This document shows positions 26,801 to 38,800 of a stretch of DNA of 64,000 bases, one piece after another. The first letter of the stretch is position 1. Each line of letters opens with the position of its first letter. The notes under the pieces were generated by a model, which saw nothing but the letters and a program-made list of their open reading frames with translations, had not been told where the DNA came from and did no database searches. Made by a program: the position numbers and the translations under genes. Source of the DNA: Malurus cyaneus samueli (lineage: Eukaryota; Chordata; Aves; Passeriformes; Maluridae); assembly GCA_009741485.1 (NCBI GenBank), contig CM019220.1, positions 27,097,048-27,161,047 on the forward strand, given 5' to 3'.

Positions 26801-29800
26801 GGGAGCACGGGTGGCTCTGGTCACCTACAACAACGAGGTCACCACCGAGATCCGCTTTGCCGATGCCAGGAAGAAATCCAGCCTCCTCCAGCAGATCCAA
26901 AACTTCCAGGCAACCCTGACCACGAAGCCACGCAGCCTGGAGACCGCCATGTCCTTCGTGGCCAGGAATACCTTCAAGCGTGCCCGAAGTGGCTTCCTGA
27001 TGAGGAAAGTGGCTGTCTTCTTCAGCAACGGGGACACGAGAGCGTCCCCGCAGCTCAACGATGCTGTGCTGAAGCTCTACGATGCCGGGGTTGTGCCCGT
27101 GTTCCTCACCAGCAGGCAGGATGCAGTTCTTACCAGAGCTCTGGAGGTTGGGTCCTTCACCCTTTCTTTATTTTTTGCCCATGCCCTCAGTCTGGTTTGG
27201 TGGTGTTGGATGTCACAGGCAGTATTTGGCTTCCATGGGCCTCTCAAGTGTAGAAGAGAGCACTGCTGGCCAAACTTATCGTTCCATTAGGAGAGAAACC
27301 CTAATTCCATAACCACCACAGCACATACTGGGAAATGCTAGTGAGACTCTCATGAGCCACTCTTTTCCCATGGCTCCAGAGTGCCAGGTGTGGAATGAAT
27401 GAGAAGGAAGGAGTCCCCATAATGAGAAGAGTCTGACAGGAAGGCAAAGGGTGGGAAGGTGGGAGTACGTAAGCCTTGTTGGCAGAGGGAGAGTGCACAT
27501 GCAGATATTGAAAACCACAAAAAAGCCTCAGATGAGCTCACCAAGCACTGGTTCAAATGCTTAACCCTTTTCTTGGAATTTATGGCTCTAAACCATATCA
27601 GGGATGTGAGGCTCCTCCAAAAGAGATCCACTAAGAGCATTGTGCTGAGCAGAGAATCCCTGAGAGACAACAGAAGGTAGAATTACTGACCCCGTGTTCT
27701 TCTTTTACATTTTACTAGATCAACAACACAGCGGTCGGTCACGCCATTGTTCTTCCAACCAGCGGCAGTCAGCTGAATGAAACCATTCAGAAGCTCTTGA
27801 CTTGTCACATTTGTTTGGGTAAAGCATCCAATTTCTCCTCTAGACAATTCCAAATCCTTCTGGTCACGCAGCAGTCGGTCATAAGAAGGGAAACCCCGTT
27901 GAGAGTCAGCCCTTTTGCTGATGAATATGAGGGATTCCTGGGTTGAGTAGAAAATGTCAGCACAGTGAACAAGGTTCACTGGGCGCTCTCTTCTTTGAGA
28001 AGAGAAGCTACTTTTTTTTCTGGTTGCCACTTTTACAACCCAAATACCGATAGCTAAGTGCTCTAAAAGATGGTCTTCTGCCACTTATGACAGAGTGCTT
28101 TAGGGAACCCCTTGGACAAAGGAGCACATAAAAGTACTGAACATGCAACTGAATGTGTTGTGGGATGAAATGGCTTTGGTATCAAGCAATGGAGCAGTGA
28201 ATATCCAGGGCTTGATGGTACTTCACGTGACCAAGAGATGTTTACAGTGGTGAGGAAAGGTCATGTTCAGTTCCTGCAGGTGAAACCTACTGTATTTCTT
28301 CCCCAGATGTGTGTGACCCCCACCCCAACTGTGGTGTGCCTGGCCAGAGACCTGCATTCAGAGACAGAAGGGCAGCCCCCACAGACGTGGACACAGACAT
28401 AGCCTTCATCCTGGACAGCTCCGAGTCCACCACTCCTCTGCAGTTCAGTGAGATGAGGAAGTACATTTCCCACCTCGTAAACAACCTGGAAATCAGCTCA
28501 GAGCCAAAAGTGTCCCAGCACCATGCCAGAGTTGCCGTTCTCCAGCAAGCTCCTTACGAACACGAAACCAACTCAAGCTTCCCACCAGTAAAAACTGAGT
28601 TCTCACTGACTGACTATGCATCCAAAGAGAAGATCATTAATTACCTCCACAACCAAATGACCCAGCTCCACGGCACAAGGGCTCTAGGAAGCGCGATTGA
28701 ACACACAATCGCTCACGTTTTTGAAAGTGCACCGAACCCGCGGGATCTAAAAGTCATGGTTCTGATGATGACTGGAAAAGTGAACAAAAAGGAGCTTGAG
28801 CACCTGCAGAGGGTTGTCATCAATGCAAAGTGCAAAGGGTACTTCTTTGTCGTCTTGGGCATTGGCAGGAAGGTGAACGCCAAGAATGTCTATAGCCTTG
28901 CCAGCGAGCCAAACGACGTGTTCTTCAAGCTGGTTGATAAACCAGGAGAGCTCCACGAAGAGCCCTTGCTGCGTTTTGGGACACTGCTGCCATCCTTTAT
29001 CAGAAGTAAGTGTAACATCCTGCAGCCAAAGTGTCTGCACTTTGGACGGAAGGAGAGACACATGCCCTCAGAGGGGTTAATCTTGAAGGCTTTGGGCAGC
29101 AGGACCCACTGAATTTCATCTCTTTTCCCTTTTTCTGTACTGTTTGGTGCATTTTGGGCTGCTCATACTATACCTAGTTGAGTATGTCTGGGTTTTGTTC
29201 ACTTTGGCCTCCATCCCATATTGGTCCATCAAGCAGAGTTTGCACGTCTGTGTGTTTTGCCTTGGTCTCCATGGGCTCACTTGTGGGTTCTGATCCCATC
29301 CCGCTCAGCTTGCTGCTCACATAGGTCCTGCTGAGGCCCTGAGCAGCACTTCCTTGGAGCTCCTTGAATACCCAACAGATCATTCTTCCCAATTTCAGCA
29401 TAACCATCGTGTCCAGCAGGCCTTTGGCTGACTCAGGCTGAGATCTGGAGGTGCCTGAATGCAGATTAAAGGGCCAGGTGGACAGGATTCTTTGCTCAGG
29501 GATAAATGATGCTGCTGTGTTTGTGATGTGCTGGCTGTGCCTTGAAAATTTACATCTCAGTTTAGCTGGAGACCCCAGGCTGGATCTCCAGCTGATGGAG
29601 ATCCTAAAGACATCCAGCCAACAAGGAGAAGAAACAGACCTTTTTAAGGACAGCTAGTTTTAGCAAAAAATCCTGAAAATCAGATTAGTGGTCTGATATG
29701 CCACAGATTCGGGAATGTCTTGTACTAAATACGAAACAAACATCTGTAAATAAATGTTTAGGTTATCTCAGTCTGCTTTTGACATTTACTGCTTACAGCA

Positions 29801-32800
29801 GTCCTGGAAACTTCCAACTCTTGAAAAAAACCATTACCTGTGTGGTTGGAAGAGCCTTGTTTCAAGAAATGTGTTTATAAGTGACAGACTCAGGCAAACA
29901 GCCCATTTGTAGTTAAGGCCATCATGTTTGTACACTGGAATAACAAATCTCCCATCCCAGGGATGCTGCAGTAACCAAACACCAAGCAAGAAGAGAAAAG
30001 ATTGTTGAGGTTTTTTTTTTTTTTTTTTTTATTTAAGGAAGAAATAAATGTAATGTGTCGTTGGTTGGTACCCACCATCCTCAACTCCAATGTTTAATGT
30101 CTCTCTCTGTCTCCAGGTGAATTTGCTTTCCACCTATCTCCAGAGATAAGGAAACAGTGTGAGCGGTTCCAGAATGATCAGCAAGCCCAGAGCCAGCGTC
30201 CCGTGCTCAATGGACAGAAAGCAGTGTGAGTAATGCTTTGGGGACAAGGGAAGAAAAAGCAACTTCAAGACCAAAATTCAGAATTATCTTTTAATTAGTA
30301 CAATTCATTAATATTTTAATCAATTTTACTTGCTCCCTCAGTGCTATGTCAAAAAGAGCAACAGAGATATCTTACAGAGAAGGACATGTAAAATTTTAAG
30401 TTTGGGGGTAAATTTCATATTTATATATGTATAAAAATAGGAGGGAGCTACATGCTGACTTTGATCATGTAGGTCAGGATTTCCAGAAGTTACTATTAAT
30501 TTGGGCTTTCTACTCAAAGCTTTATTTTCAGAGGCTGTGTTATCTGATACACAGAATCCATCCTATAATCCACCCTAATATTTTCTGAAGAGAAGTGAAA
30601 ACTGCTGTCACCCAGGCTCACAGGTGGCACAGAGCTGTCCTGGCTTTAGAAGGACAAGTCCCATGAGGTCAGGCATGCTGCAGATCTGTCTACTGAATTC
30701 ATTCTTGGCAGAGAATCACATATCAACTTGGGTTGGAAGGGACCTTAAAGCCCATCTCATTCCAATCCCCTACCGTGGGCAGGGACAGCTTCCTCTAGAC
30801 CAGGCTGCTCCGAGCACTTTTCGCTGCTTGGATCTAAGCACTTTTCACTCTTCATTGTGGGCAAATTCAAAGCTGCCAAAGACTCTTGGCCTCAGGAGGG
30901 TTCTTGCCAATGTTTTCCATGCCAACTCCTCTCCGCTTGCAAAATTCTGCTCAGGTACGCCGCTCCCAACGCAACCATCAGCCGGACCTTCACTGCCAGC
31001 ACCACGGTCAGCACAACCATCAAACCCGTGGAGAGCGCTCGTGCCAGAACCACCCCTGCCAGCACCACAGCCCAGGGCAAAGCCACCGAGGCCACCCCGG
31101 CCACCTCTGTGGTCCAGGGGAACGCCACTGCCCAGGGAGCAGCCAGTGCCACCGCCCATGCCAAAGCCAGCGGCCGGGCCACCGCCACCAACAGCACGGC
31201 CGGCAGAAGGAGACACAGCGGTATGTGAACAGTTTGCCCTACTTCCCTCTGGGCTGAACCACAGCAATCTGTGGCTCTTCTTGCACCCTGAGTGGATTAT
31301 TCCTGTGGGGAGGAATAACTGGGCCAAATTTCGATTTTTGGTGTAAACATGGAAATCTGTGGTGGGACAGTGTCAACCCATGTTAAGAATTTTGTGCAAA
31401 AATGGGGTGGGGGACAGGCTGCCCCCAGGCAAAACACAAGAAGGAACAATCCATCCATCTACAGAGAACTTCTCATTCTAGTGTGGCTCACTTGATTTCC
31501 TCTTAGCATCACCCCTTGACCAAGTTTTGCTATTTATGGTGATTCATACAATGACATTGTTTGAACTCTCAGCTAATATGAATAGTTAGTTAATCACTGG
31601 ATCAGTATGGAGACCTATTTGGGAATGCCAAACCTCTTTCATGTGAGCACAGTTCATGCAAGGTAGAGTTCCCAGGGTTTTTTGCAAGAGGGTACAGGCA
31701 GATCCACACCAGCTGAGCAAGGACCAAAGGATGTGTCCGAGCACAGGGATGCTTATCCAGGCAAGCCCCTGCATAAATAATAAATAATAAATAATAAATA
31801 ATAAATAAAAATAAAAATAAATAAAATATAATAATAAATAATAAATAAAAATAATAAATAATAAATAATAAAATAATAAAAATAATAAATAATAACCAAT
31901 AAATAAAAGCAATCAGTTTTTGCCAGGTTAATGCTTGACCGGAACAAATATTTCTGGGTATTTCTTGCTCCATTGCTGCTTTAAACAGTGTTTATAAAGG
32001 TCTCATCCAATACTCTGCCAGAGCAGAAAAACCTTTCCATAATAACTTCTTTGACCTGTGTAAGGTTAATAAGGTTATCATCCCTGTGGAAGTGTTCAAG
32101 GCCAGGTTGGATTGCGCTTGGAGCAACGTGGTTGAGTGCAAGGTGTCCCTGCCCATGGCAAGGGGTGGAATGAAATGGGCTTTAAGGTCCCTTCCAACCC
32201 AAACCAGTCTGGGATTCTGTGGCCACTCTTAAGCAGGGTTGGCTTGAAAGTCTTCAGCAGCAGTTCAGTGAATCCATTGCTCCCTAGAGAAGGATCTGAC
32301 TGGGCACATTTACAGTTGTTGGGAAAGCGCTGGGAATTTCAAGCTGCGAGAATCATATAAAAAAAAAAGGCTTTGATTGCTAGATTGCAGCAGATTATTA
32401 AATATAAATGAACCACTCAGTGAATCATCTGGACTATGGAAAACAAATTCCCCCCTTGCAGTGGCAAGCCAAGTCTGAGACAGCCAAATTACAGCCTGGC
32501 TCACACTTGCCATGGAAAGAAGATCCTGCAGCACTGAGGGACTTTTTCCTTGAGATCTTTCCCTCTTCATTCACTGTTTGGTGTCCCTTGTGCTTCTGCC
32601 CTGCAGCAAAGACCCACGACATCCAGATCACAGATGTCACCGAGAGCAGTGCCAGGCTGCGCTGGGCCAGCCCCGAGCCACACAACACCTTTGATGTCAC
32701 TGTCAGCTTGGCACATGACCACTCCCTTGTGCAGAGGCAAAACCTGACTGGCAACGAACACGTGATCCGAGGGCTCAGGAGTGGCCAAAAATACATCGTC

Positions 32801-35800
32801 GTCATCACCGGCTACCAGAAATCCCATTCCAAAGTGACCTACACAGGGTCATTCAGCACGAGTAAGTGCCTCTTAAAAACATGGGAACATTTTTCTTTAA
32901 GTGGACACAAAAAGTGGGAAGGAAGAAAAAATAAGGGGTTGGGAATCAGTTGGTACCGAAAAATTTCATCTCCGATGGTGCTCAAGTTTTGTCACTTCAT
33001 GTCTGCCATCCTCTGGATCAGCAGCAGGGCATGAGATGTGGCAACTGTGTTCCTTTGAAAAATGTGAGTTACACTTCAGCAGGGTTAAATTCACACAGAA
33101 CATGGGATAATTAAAGGCAGTCCCAGAGTGGGGTTTGTTACGTGCAAAAGGTCTTGGTAGGGGTCCAGCATGCACTACTGAAATTAATAATGAGTCAAAC
33201 CGGTACACTCAGCCCAGTCTGGTTTCAAAATAAGCAAGAAAAGCTGCTTCTCTGATTGCTATTTCCATAGCTACCAATCTGCTTCCCATACTGTCCAGAA
33301 AAACTCACAAAGAAGAGATGAAATGGAGGGTTTAGTCCCTGGGGGATTCAAGCCCCGTGTGTGCAGATCACATGTGAGCCTCACCAACTTCTCTGGCATG
33401 GCCAAAAGTTCTGTTTAAGACATACCCAAGTTTTTTTTTAAAGTACAGTTTGGCACGGAGGTGACTTGGCTTCGTCTTGGAGGTCTGTGCTGGTTCTGCC
33501 AGTGCCGTGTCTGGCTTCCTCCAGCACTTCCAAGTCAATTCCTGTGACCATGGAGAGCCTTTCTTCTGACTACAGTGGCTTTGGACCAGTCTCTTACCTT
33601 GGCAAGCAATAAACATACCCACAAAAATGTTGAGAAAATACATCAGTGGGTAGCAGTAATATTTGCATGTGCTGAATTGGACCTCTTGGTGCCCAGGGAA
33701 GCTGCATTCCCCATGGAATAAATCTTGACAGGGAACAAATTGAGCAGGCAGTGGTCCATTACCCATCCTATCAGCTACCTCCAATAAACATTTCTCAGAT
33801 GAATGTGCTGGGCTAAACAGATCCAGACCTGGCTCCTGCACTGTCCCAGGTCCAGGGAGTTTGTGACTGCACTGAGGGTGCCACTGCTGCTGCCCTTCCC
33901 CTTGGCTGACCCTCTGCTTCTCCTGCACAGAGACCCCGGCGCAGCCCCAGGTGTCCCTGGCCAACATGATGCTCAACACTGAGCCACTGGAAGGGCCTGA
34001 GAGTGGTGAGTGTGGGCCTTGGGGGAGGGCTGGGCTGGGGGCTCTCACAGTCCCACCAGGAACACAGGATCTGCAAGTCCGTGGCTTTGCAGTGCCAACT
34101 GATCGTGGCCTCGATGACATCCTTGGCCATCCTTGGACAGGTCTGAGCCCTGCACTGGGTTCTCTGCTCCATGAGGCATCCAGAACCCCCTGAGGGTGCT
34201 CTGGTCAAACCAGGGAACTCAAACCAGGTCCTGTTGCCATCATAAGGGTGGGAGATGAGCCACAACCCAAGCTCTGGCCACTCTTCAGGGACAAGCTGTG
34301 CCCCGTGTCCTCCCAACATGTCAGGATGGAGGTGGGGATGCAGAACATCACCCCACACTTCCTTGCTTCCTCTCTCTCCATTTGGGGCCAGCCCCAGATC
34401 TTGGTTCCTCAGTTTAACACACAGCTTCCAACAAGTGCTTGGCCAGGCTGGATGAGCTTGGAACGCCCTGTTCTAGGGGAAGGTGTCCTTACCCATGGAA
34501 TGAAATGCTCTTTAAGGCTTCTTCCTGCCCAAACCATCCTATAGCCCAGCAGCCAGGGATTGCAGGGGGGTTGCTGTCCAACATCTCCATCAATTAGGCT
34601 AATTGGTAGCCTCCCTCCAGTTTCACCCATCTGCCCCTCCCCTGTTTCTCTGCCATGGGTGGTGTGTGCAGTGGTCTCCTCACCAGTGACCTGTCAGCCC
34701 CTCCTCTGTGGCTGAGCCTGTGTTAATAACCCATAATCACCATCATTGTTAATACCTCATTTCATCGCTTTGGGTGACACCAAATCCATCACACTGCTGC
34801 TGTCACACTCAGTGGTGCCATCAGTGTCACAACCCTTCCTCCAAGGACCTGGGAGGGCTCTCAGCCTTCAGCAAGCAGCACAGCCACTGCAGACACCAAC
34901 AGTGGATCCGTCATCCAAAACACACCCATGAATCATCATGCCCACATTTTCCTTTAAACATTTTGCTTGCACTGTGGCTCCTTTTCTTCACGAAGTGGTC
35001 TGAGAGCACGGGGAAATGCTGACTGTGCTCAGCTAGGAGCTGTGGAGGGGCTGTTGATCTCTGGCTGGTGGTGCTGAGTGGGATGAGCATGGATCTCACT
35101 CATGGCTGGCTGGTGACACCACCGGAGCTTTGTGCAGCACAGGGGCTGGACCATCTCATTTCTGCCTTCCTGCATGACCCACCATCCTTCCCTTCCCATG
35201 TGTTCCTGCTCATTTGGCCCTTCTCCCTTGTTCCCACCAGGTGATATGGCTTTGTTTAACCCCTGTGTGCCAGCCCTTGGGAAACCTTGGAGCAGGCTTC
35301 TCCTGCTCCTCTCAGCTCTCGAGACCTTGAGCTCAGCTCCTCTTGCCGACCCACTCACAGCAAACCCCTCTGCCCAAGGATTTATGGCAGCCAGCAATCT
35401 GGGGGGAGCATCCCCCAAGGATGCTAATCGGAAGGTTTTCAACAGCATAAAGACATTAAAGAGGGCAGGGGGATTTGGGATGAGTTTAGCTGAGCCTCCT
35501 CTAGCTCATGGGAGAGACCCATGTGTAAATCTTCTGACAGATCTAGGAGGAAGCCCCCAGTCTGCCCTCCTTATGTAGGTAAAAATAGCATGGATGGCCC
35601 AGCACATCAAATAAAAACTCTGGGATTTGGTCCTAAGTTATCCTTTTTGGGTCAGGAAAGGAACCTATGTTTAAATCTTCATCGAGCCTTCAAATATACC
35701 AGGTGCACCTCGCTTTTAGAGATAAACACACTTAAGGATTAAAAGTTACTGCCAAGGAAAAATAGCTTTGAAAATAAAGGGAGAAGGGGGGATTTGTGAG

Positions 35801-38800
35801 AGGGCTCAGTCCTGAGTGCACCACTGGGGAGTAGGGGGCTCCCACCATGCTGCTCCAAGGATTTGGGGTTTGGATCTCTGACAAAATCAAGAGCAAAGAG
35901 AGATAAGCTGGAGGCTGGGGAAGGTGTGCATCCAGCAAGAGAAAACAGACGAGAGGGAAATGCCACCAGTCCTGAACCGGGCTTTATTTTCCCTTTTTTC
36001 CTTTTCAATCTCTTTGCTTTTTCAGCTTTTAACCCTCTCATAGACATTTAACCTTTGCACCTTTTGCCATGCAGATTGGCCAGACCCTTGCTTGCTGGAC
36101 TTTGACATGGGCATGCAGTGCAAGGACTATCAGATTGTGTGGTTCTTTGACTCCAAACACAAGTTCTGCAGCCAGGGTTGGTATGGTGGCTGTGGAGGTA
36201 ATGCCAATAGATTTGAGACCGAAGCTGAGTGCAATAACAAATGCTTAAAGCCATGTAAGTACCCAACGAGGATTCACCCTTTTGCATTTTATCCTACTGT
36301 CAAATGGTGTTCGGATCAGAGAGAAAATGCTGTTTAAAACCCAAACCCATGCGCTTTTTCCTCCTCCAGCAGCAGCTGAGAAAGCCATGCAGCAGCCACC
36401 CCTTGAGAAAAGATTTTCATCAGGTAACACTCCCCCCCAAAAAAATTAATCATCACAAACCAAGCAAAGCCATTCTTTCATCCTGACCATTTCACAGCAT
36501 GCATCCGTGCCTGTCCAACCCTAGATCAACAGTAGCATAGACTCAGTTTTCACTTGCTCCTTCACATGTTCATGACCTTCCATCTGCTTTGCATGAGCAA
36601 GTCACTTTGCATGTGTGTTGTCACACCAGGACGTGCTGCATTGGCACAGCCTGAGTGGCAGAACTCACTGGATTTCATGAGAGACCTGGAGATGCTGAAC
36701 GGGAGCGTGGCACGGTGCCAAACCAGTTTGTGTTATCTCTGTGTGACCAAAAACGCCACCACTCTGCTGAGATGCAGAGAACTCTCAGTATTTTGCTACC
36801 TGTAACTGAAATATTTCATGGAAAGTGGCTCCACGGAGCTCAGGTATTGCATGGAGATATTTTCCTACAGCACCAAAAGAGGAAAGTCAAGGTTGAGGGA
36901 GGAGCCCACAGGAAAATGGTGATGGCCTCTCCTCCCCAAGGAGTTTCTCAGGTTAAGGGGTTGTGTTTGCAAACCTGTTCAAGACCTGGGAAGTGAGAAG
37001 AGACCTGCAATGGGATGGGAACCTGAGCAAATCTTCCTTCTCAGAGCAGCCTTCCCCTCCCAGTGATGTTTCAGGGCCCTTCACAAAGCTGGGAGGGAAC
37101 CCAAGAAATGAAGACAACTCTGGTACCTAAAGGCAGGGCTTTAGTCCTTGCAGGAGCGTGAGAGGGTTTGAAAAGTAAAACTAGAGATCCTTCTACTCCA
37201 TTTTGTTTTCTTAGGTTGATTTTAGGCTCCTTAAATCACACTTGGGATTTTTTATCACTGCGGAAATGTGCAGGTGAGGAGGAGGAGGCCACCACCAGGC
37301 ATGGAGGTGTCTGGGGTGACAAAAGGGGATTTCCAGGTGCTTTGGGGATGCACATGGGCATCATGGATCCTCTGGCTGCAATTTGAAGACTTGTGCATGA
37401 ACCTGCAGCTTCCCTCCAGAGCAGGATTTCACCCTTGCAGAACAGGGAAGCCTCCCTGACGAGATTTTCTCTGGAGGGTGTGTGTTTCTGCCAGCCCTGT
37501 CCCACGGGCCAGCCCCTTCTGATCATTGTCACATGCCTTGATGATGTTTCCAGCAACTGTTGCTGAGGCTAAAGTGACATTTCATCATCTTGGCACCGCT
37601 CTGCCCTGGGCACAGAGCCAAGGAAAGCAGCCGAGGGGCCCTGGAGGGATGCACAGGTCTCTGCCCACAGTGCTCTGCTCACTTTATTCCCTTTGCATTT
37701 TCTGCGAAGCCAGAGCTTGAATCACAGGGAAATCAGACACAGGAGTTCAGTGCAGCGCAGCTTTTAAGGAGCTGGATGGTGGCTCAGGCACTGGGTTCAG
37801 CCCATGCCAGGTTCAACACTGAGAAATGAGTTGAGCTCCCAAACCTCTTACAAGGCTCTTTGGGTGCAAAAACACGCATGAGACCCACTTCCCTTCTGAA
37901 GCCTCTTAAACGTTGTGATCCCCTTTAATTATTGACATCGTGTGCACATTTTTCATGTGTAGATGTAGAACTTGAGGCAGGGTTTAGTGGTGGGCTTGGC
38001 AGTTCTGTGGTAATGGTTGGGCTCAAGGCTCTTAGAGGGCTTTTCCAACCTTAATGATTCTATGGTTCTGTTTTTTTAATTGTTATTAATTTTTTTTACC
38101 ATGACAAAGGTAACAATTGAGTGCACTTGAGGAGCCCAGACACATTTTCTCCATGGGATGAATGAAAACCCTGGCTCTCCATCTTTTGAACCTGCCACAG
38201 CTTAAAACACATTAATTCCCTAGTTCTTGCTCTTCATCAACTCTTGGACATTTTTTTATAAGCTTTTGTTTCATTTCAGACTGAAAGAGGGGAAAGTTAG
38301 GTTATATATACAAAATAAATTCTTCTGTCTTGATTACTGCTTGGATTTGATTCTATGCAGGGTCTGGAGCAGAGTCATTCCTGTATTCACATCTGCTGGA
38401 TTTCAGTGTTTTGGAAGGTGGGGAAGAAGTGAGGTGGACTTTTGAAAATGAAAATGTGGATATAAAAAAGGCAAAGAGCCTGCCTAAGGCACAGGGAAGC
38501 TTTTGGCTGTAGGAGCGCAAAAGAAAAGCTGAAGTGGAAGATCTGACTCCCCCTCACCCCTGGTGTTTATACCATGCTGAGCACGAGCTCCTTCTGCCTT
38601 CCTGTGTGAAGGGAGGTTTGTGATCTGATGCTAAATCAGTGGCTAGTATCAGCTTTTTTTTTTTTAGAAGTTATTTGCCATTTTCATCTTGTTGCATCCA
38701 AGAGCTTTGTTACTTTGTTCGCTGCTCACCCAGCGAGGGATGCCACGAGCAGTGTGTGGTAGATCCAGGAGCATCTTCTCACGGAAGAATTCTCTTTCCA

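Larger units (their letters stand above)
31221..32606 (+). other. COL6A3: COL6A3 intron between C3 and C4
   Basis: About 1.4 kb, holding an (AAT/AAAT)n repeat at 31773-31896 and a sense CR1 fragment at 32085-32222. Confidence 0.75.

Noticed and set aside
30624..31346. 240-codon + strand frame over the C3 exon, Pro-rich
   Set aside because: It is a different frame from the one fixed by exon phases (phase 2 in, phase 1 out), and it starts in a CR1 copy.
31586..31973. Tyr/Phe/Leu/Ile-rich - strand frames resembling membrane proteins
   Set aside because: They are translations of the AAT/AAAT microsatellite.
35541..35578. Possible small exon between cttctgacag and gtaaaa
   Set aside because: In the required phase it ends in an in-frame TAG.
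36600..36800. A third Kunitz or other exon after the linker
   Set aside because: The frame after the cacaccag acceptor lacks the Kunitz cysteine spacing and shows no matching donor phase.
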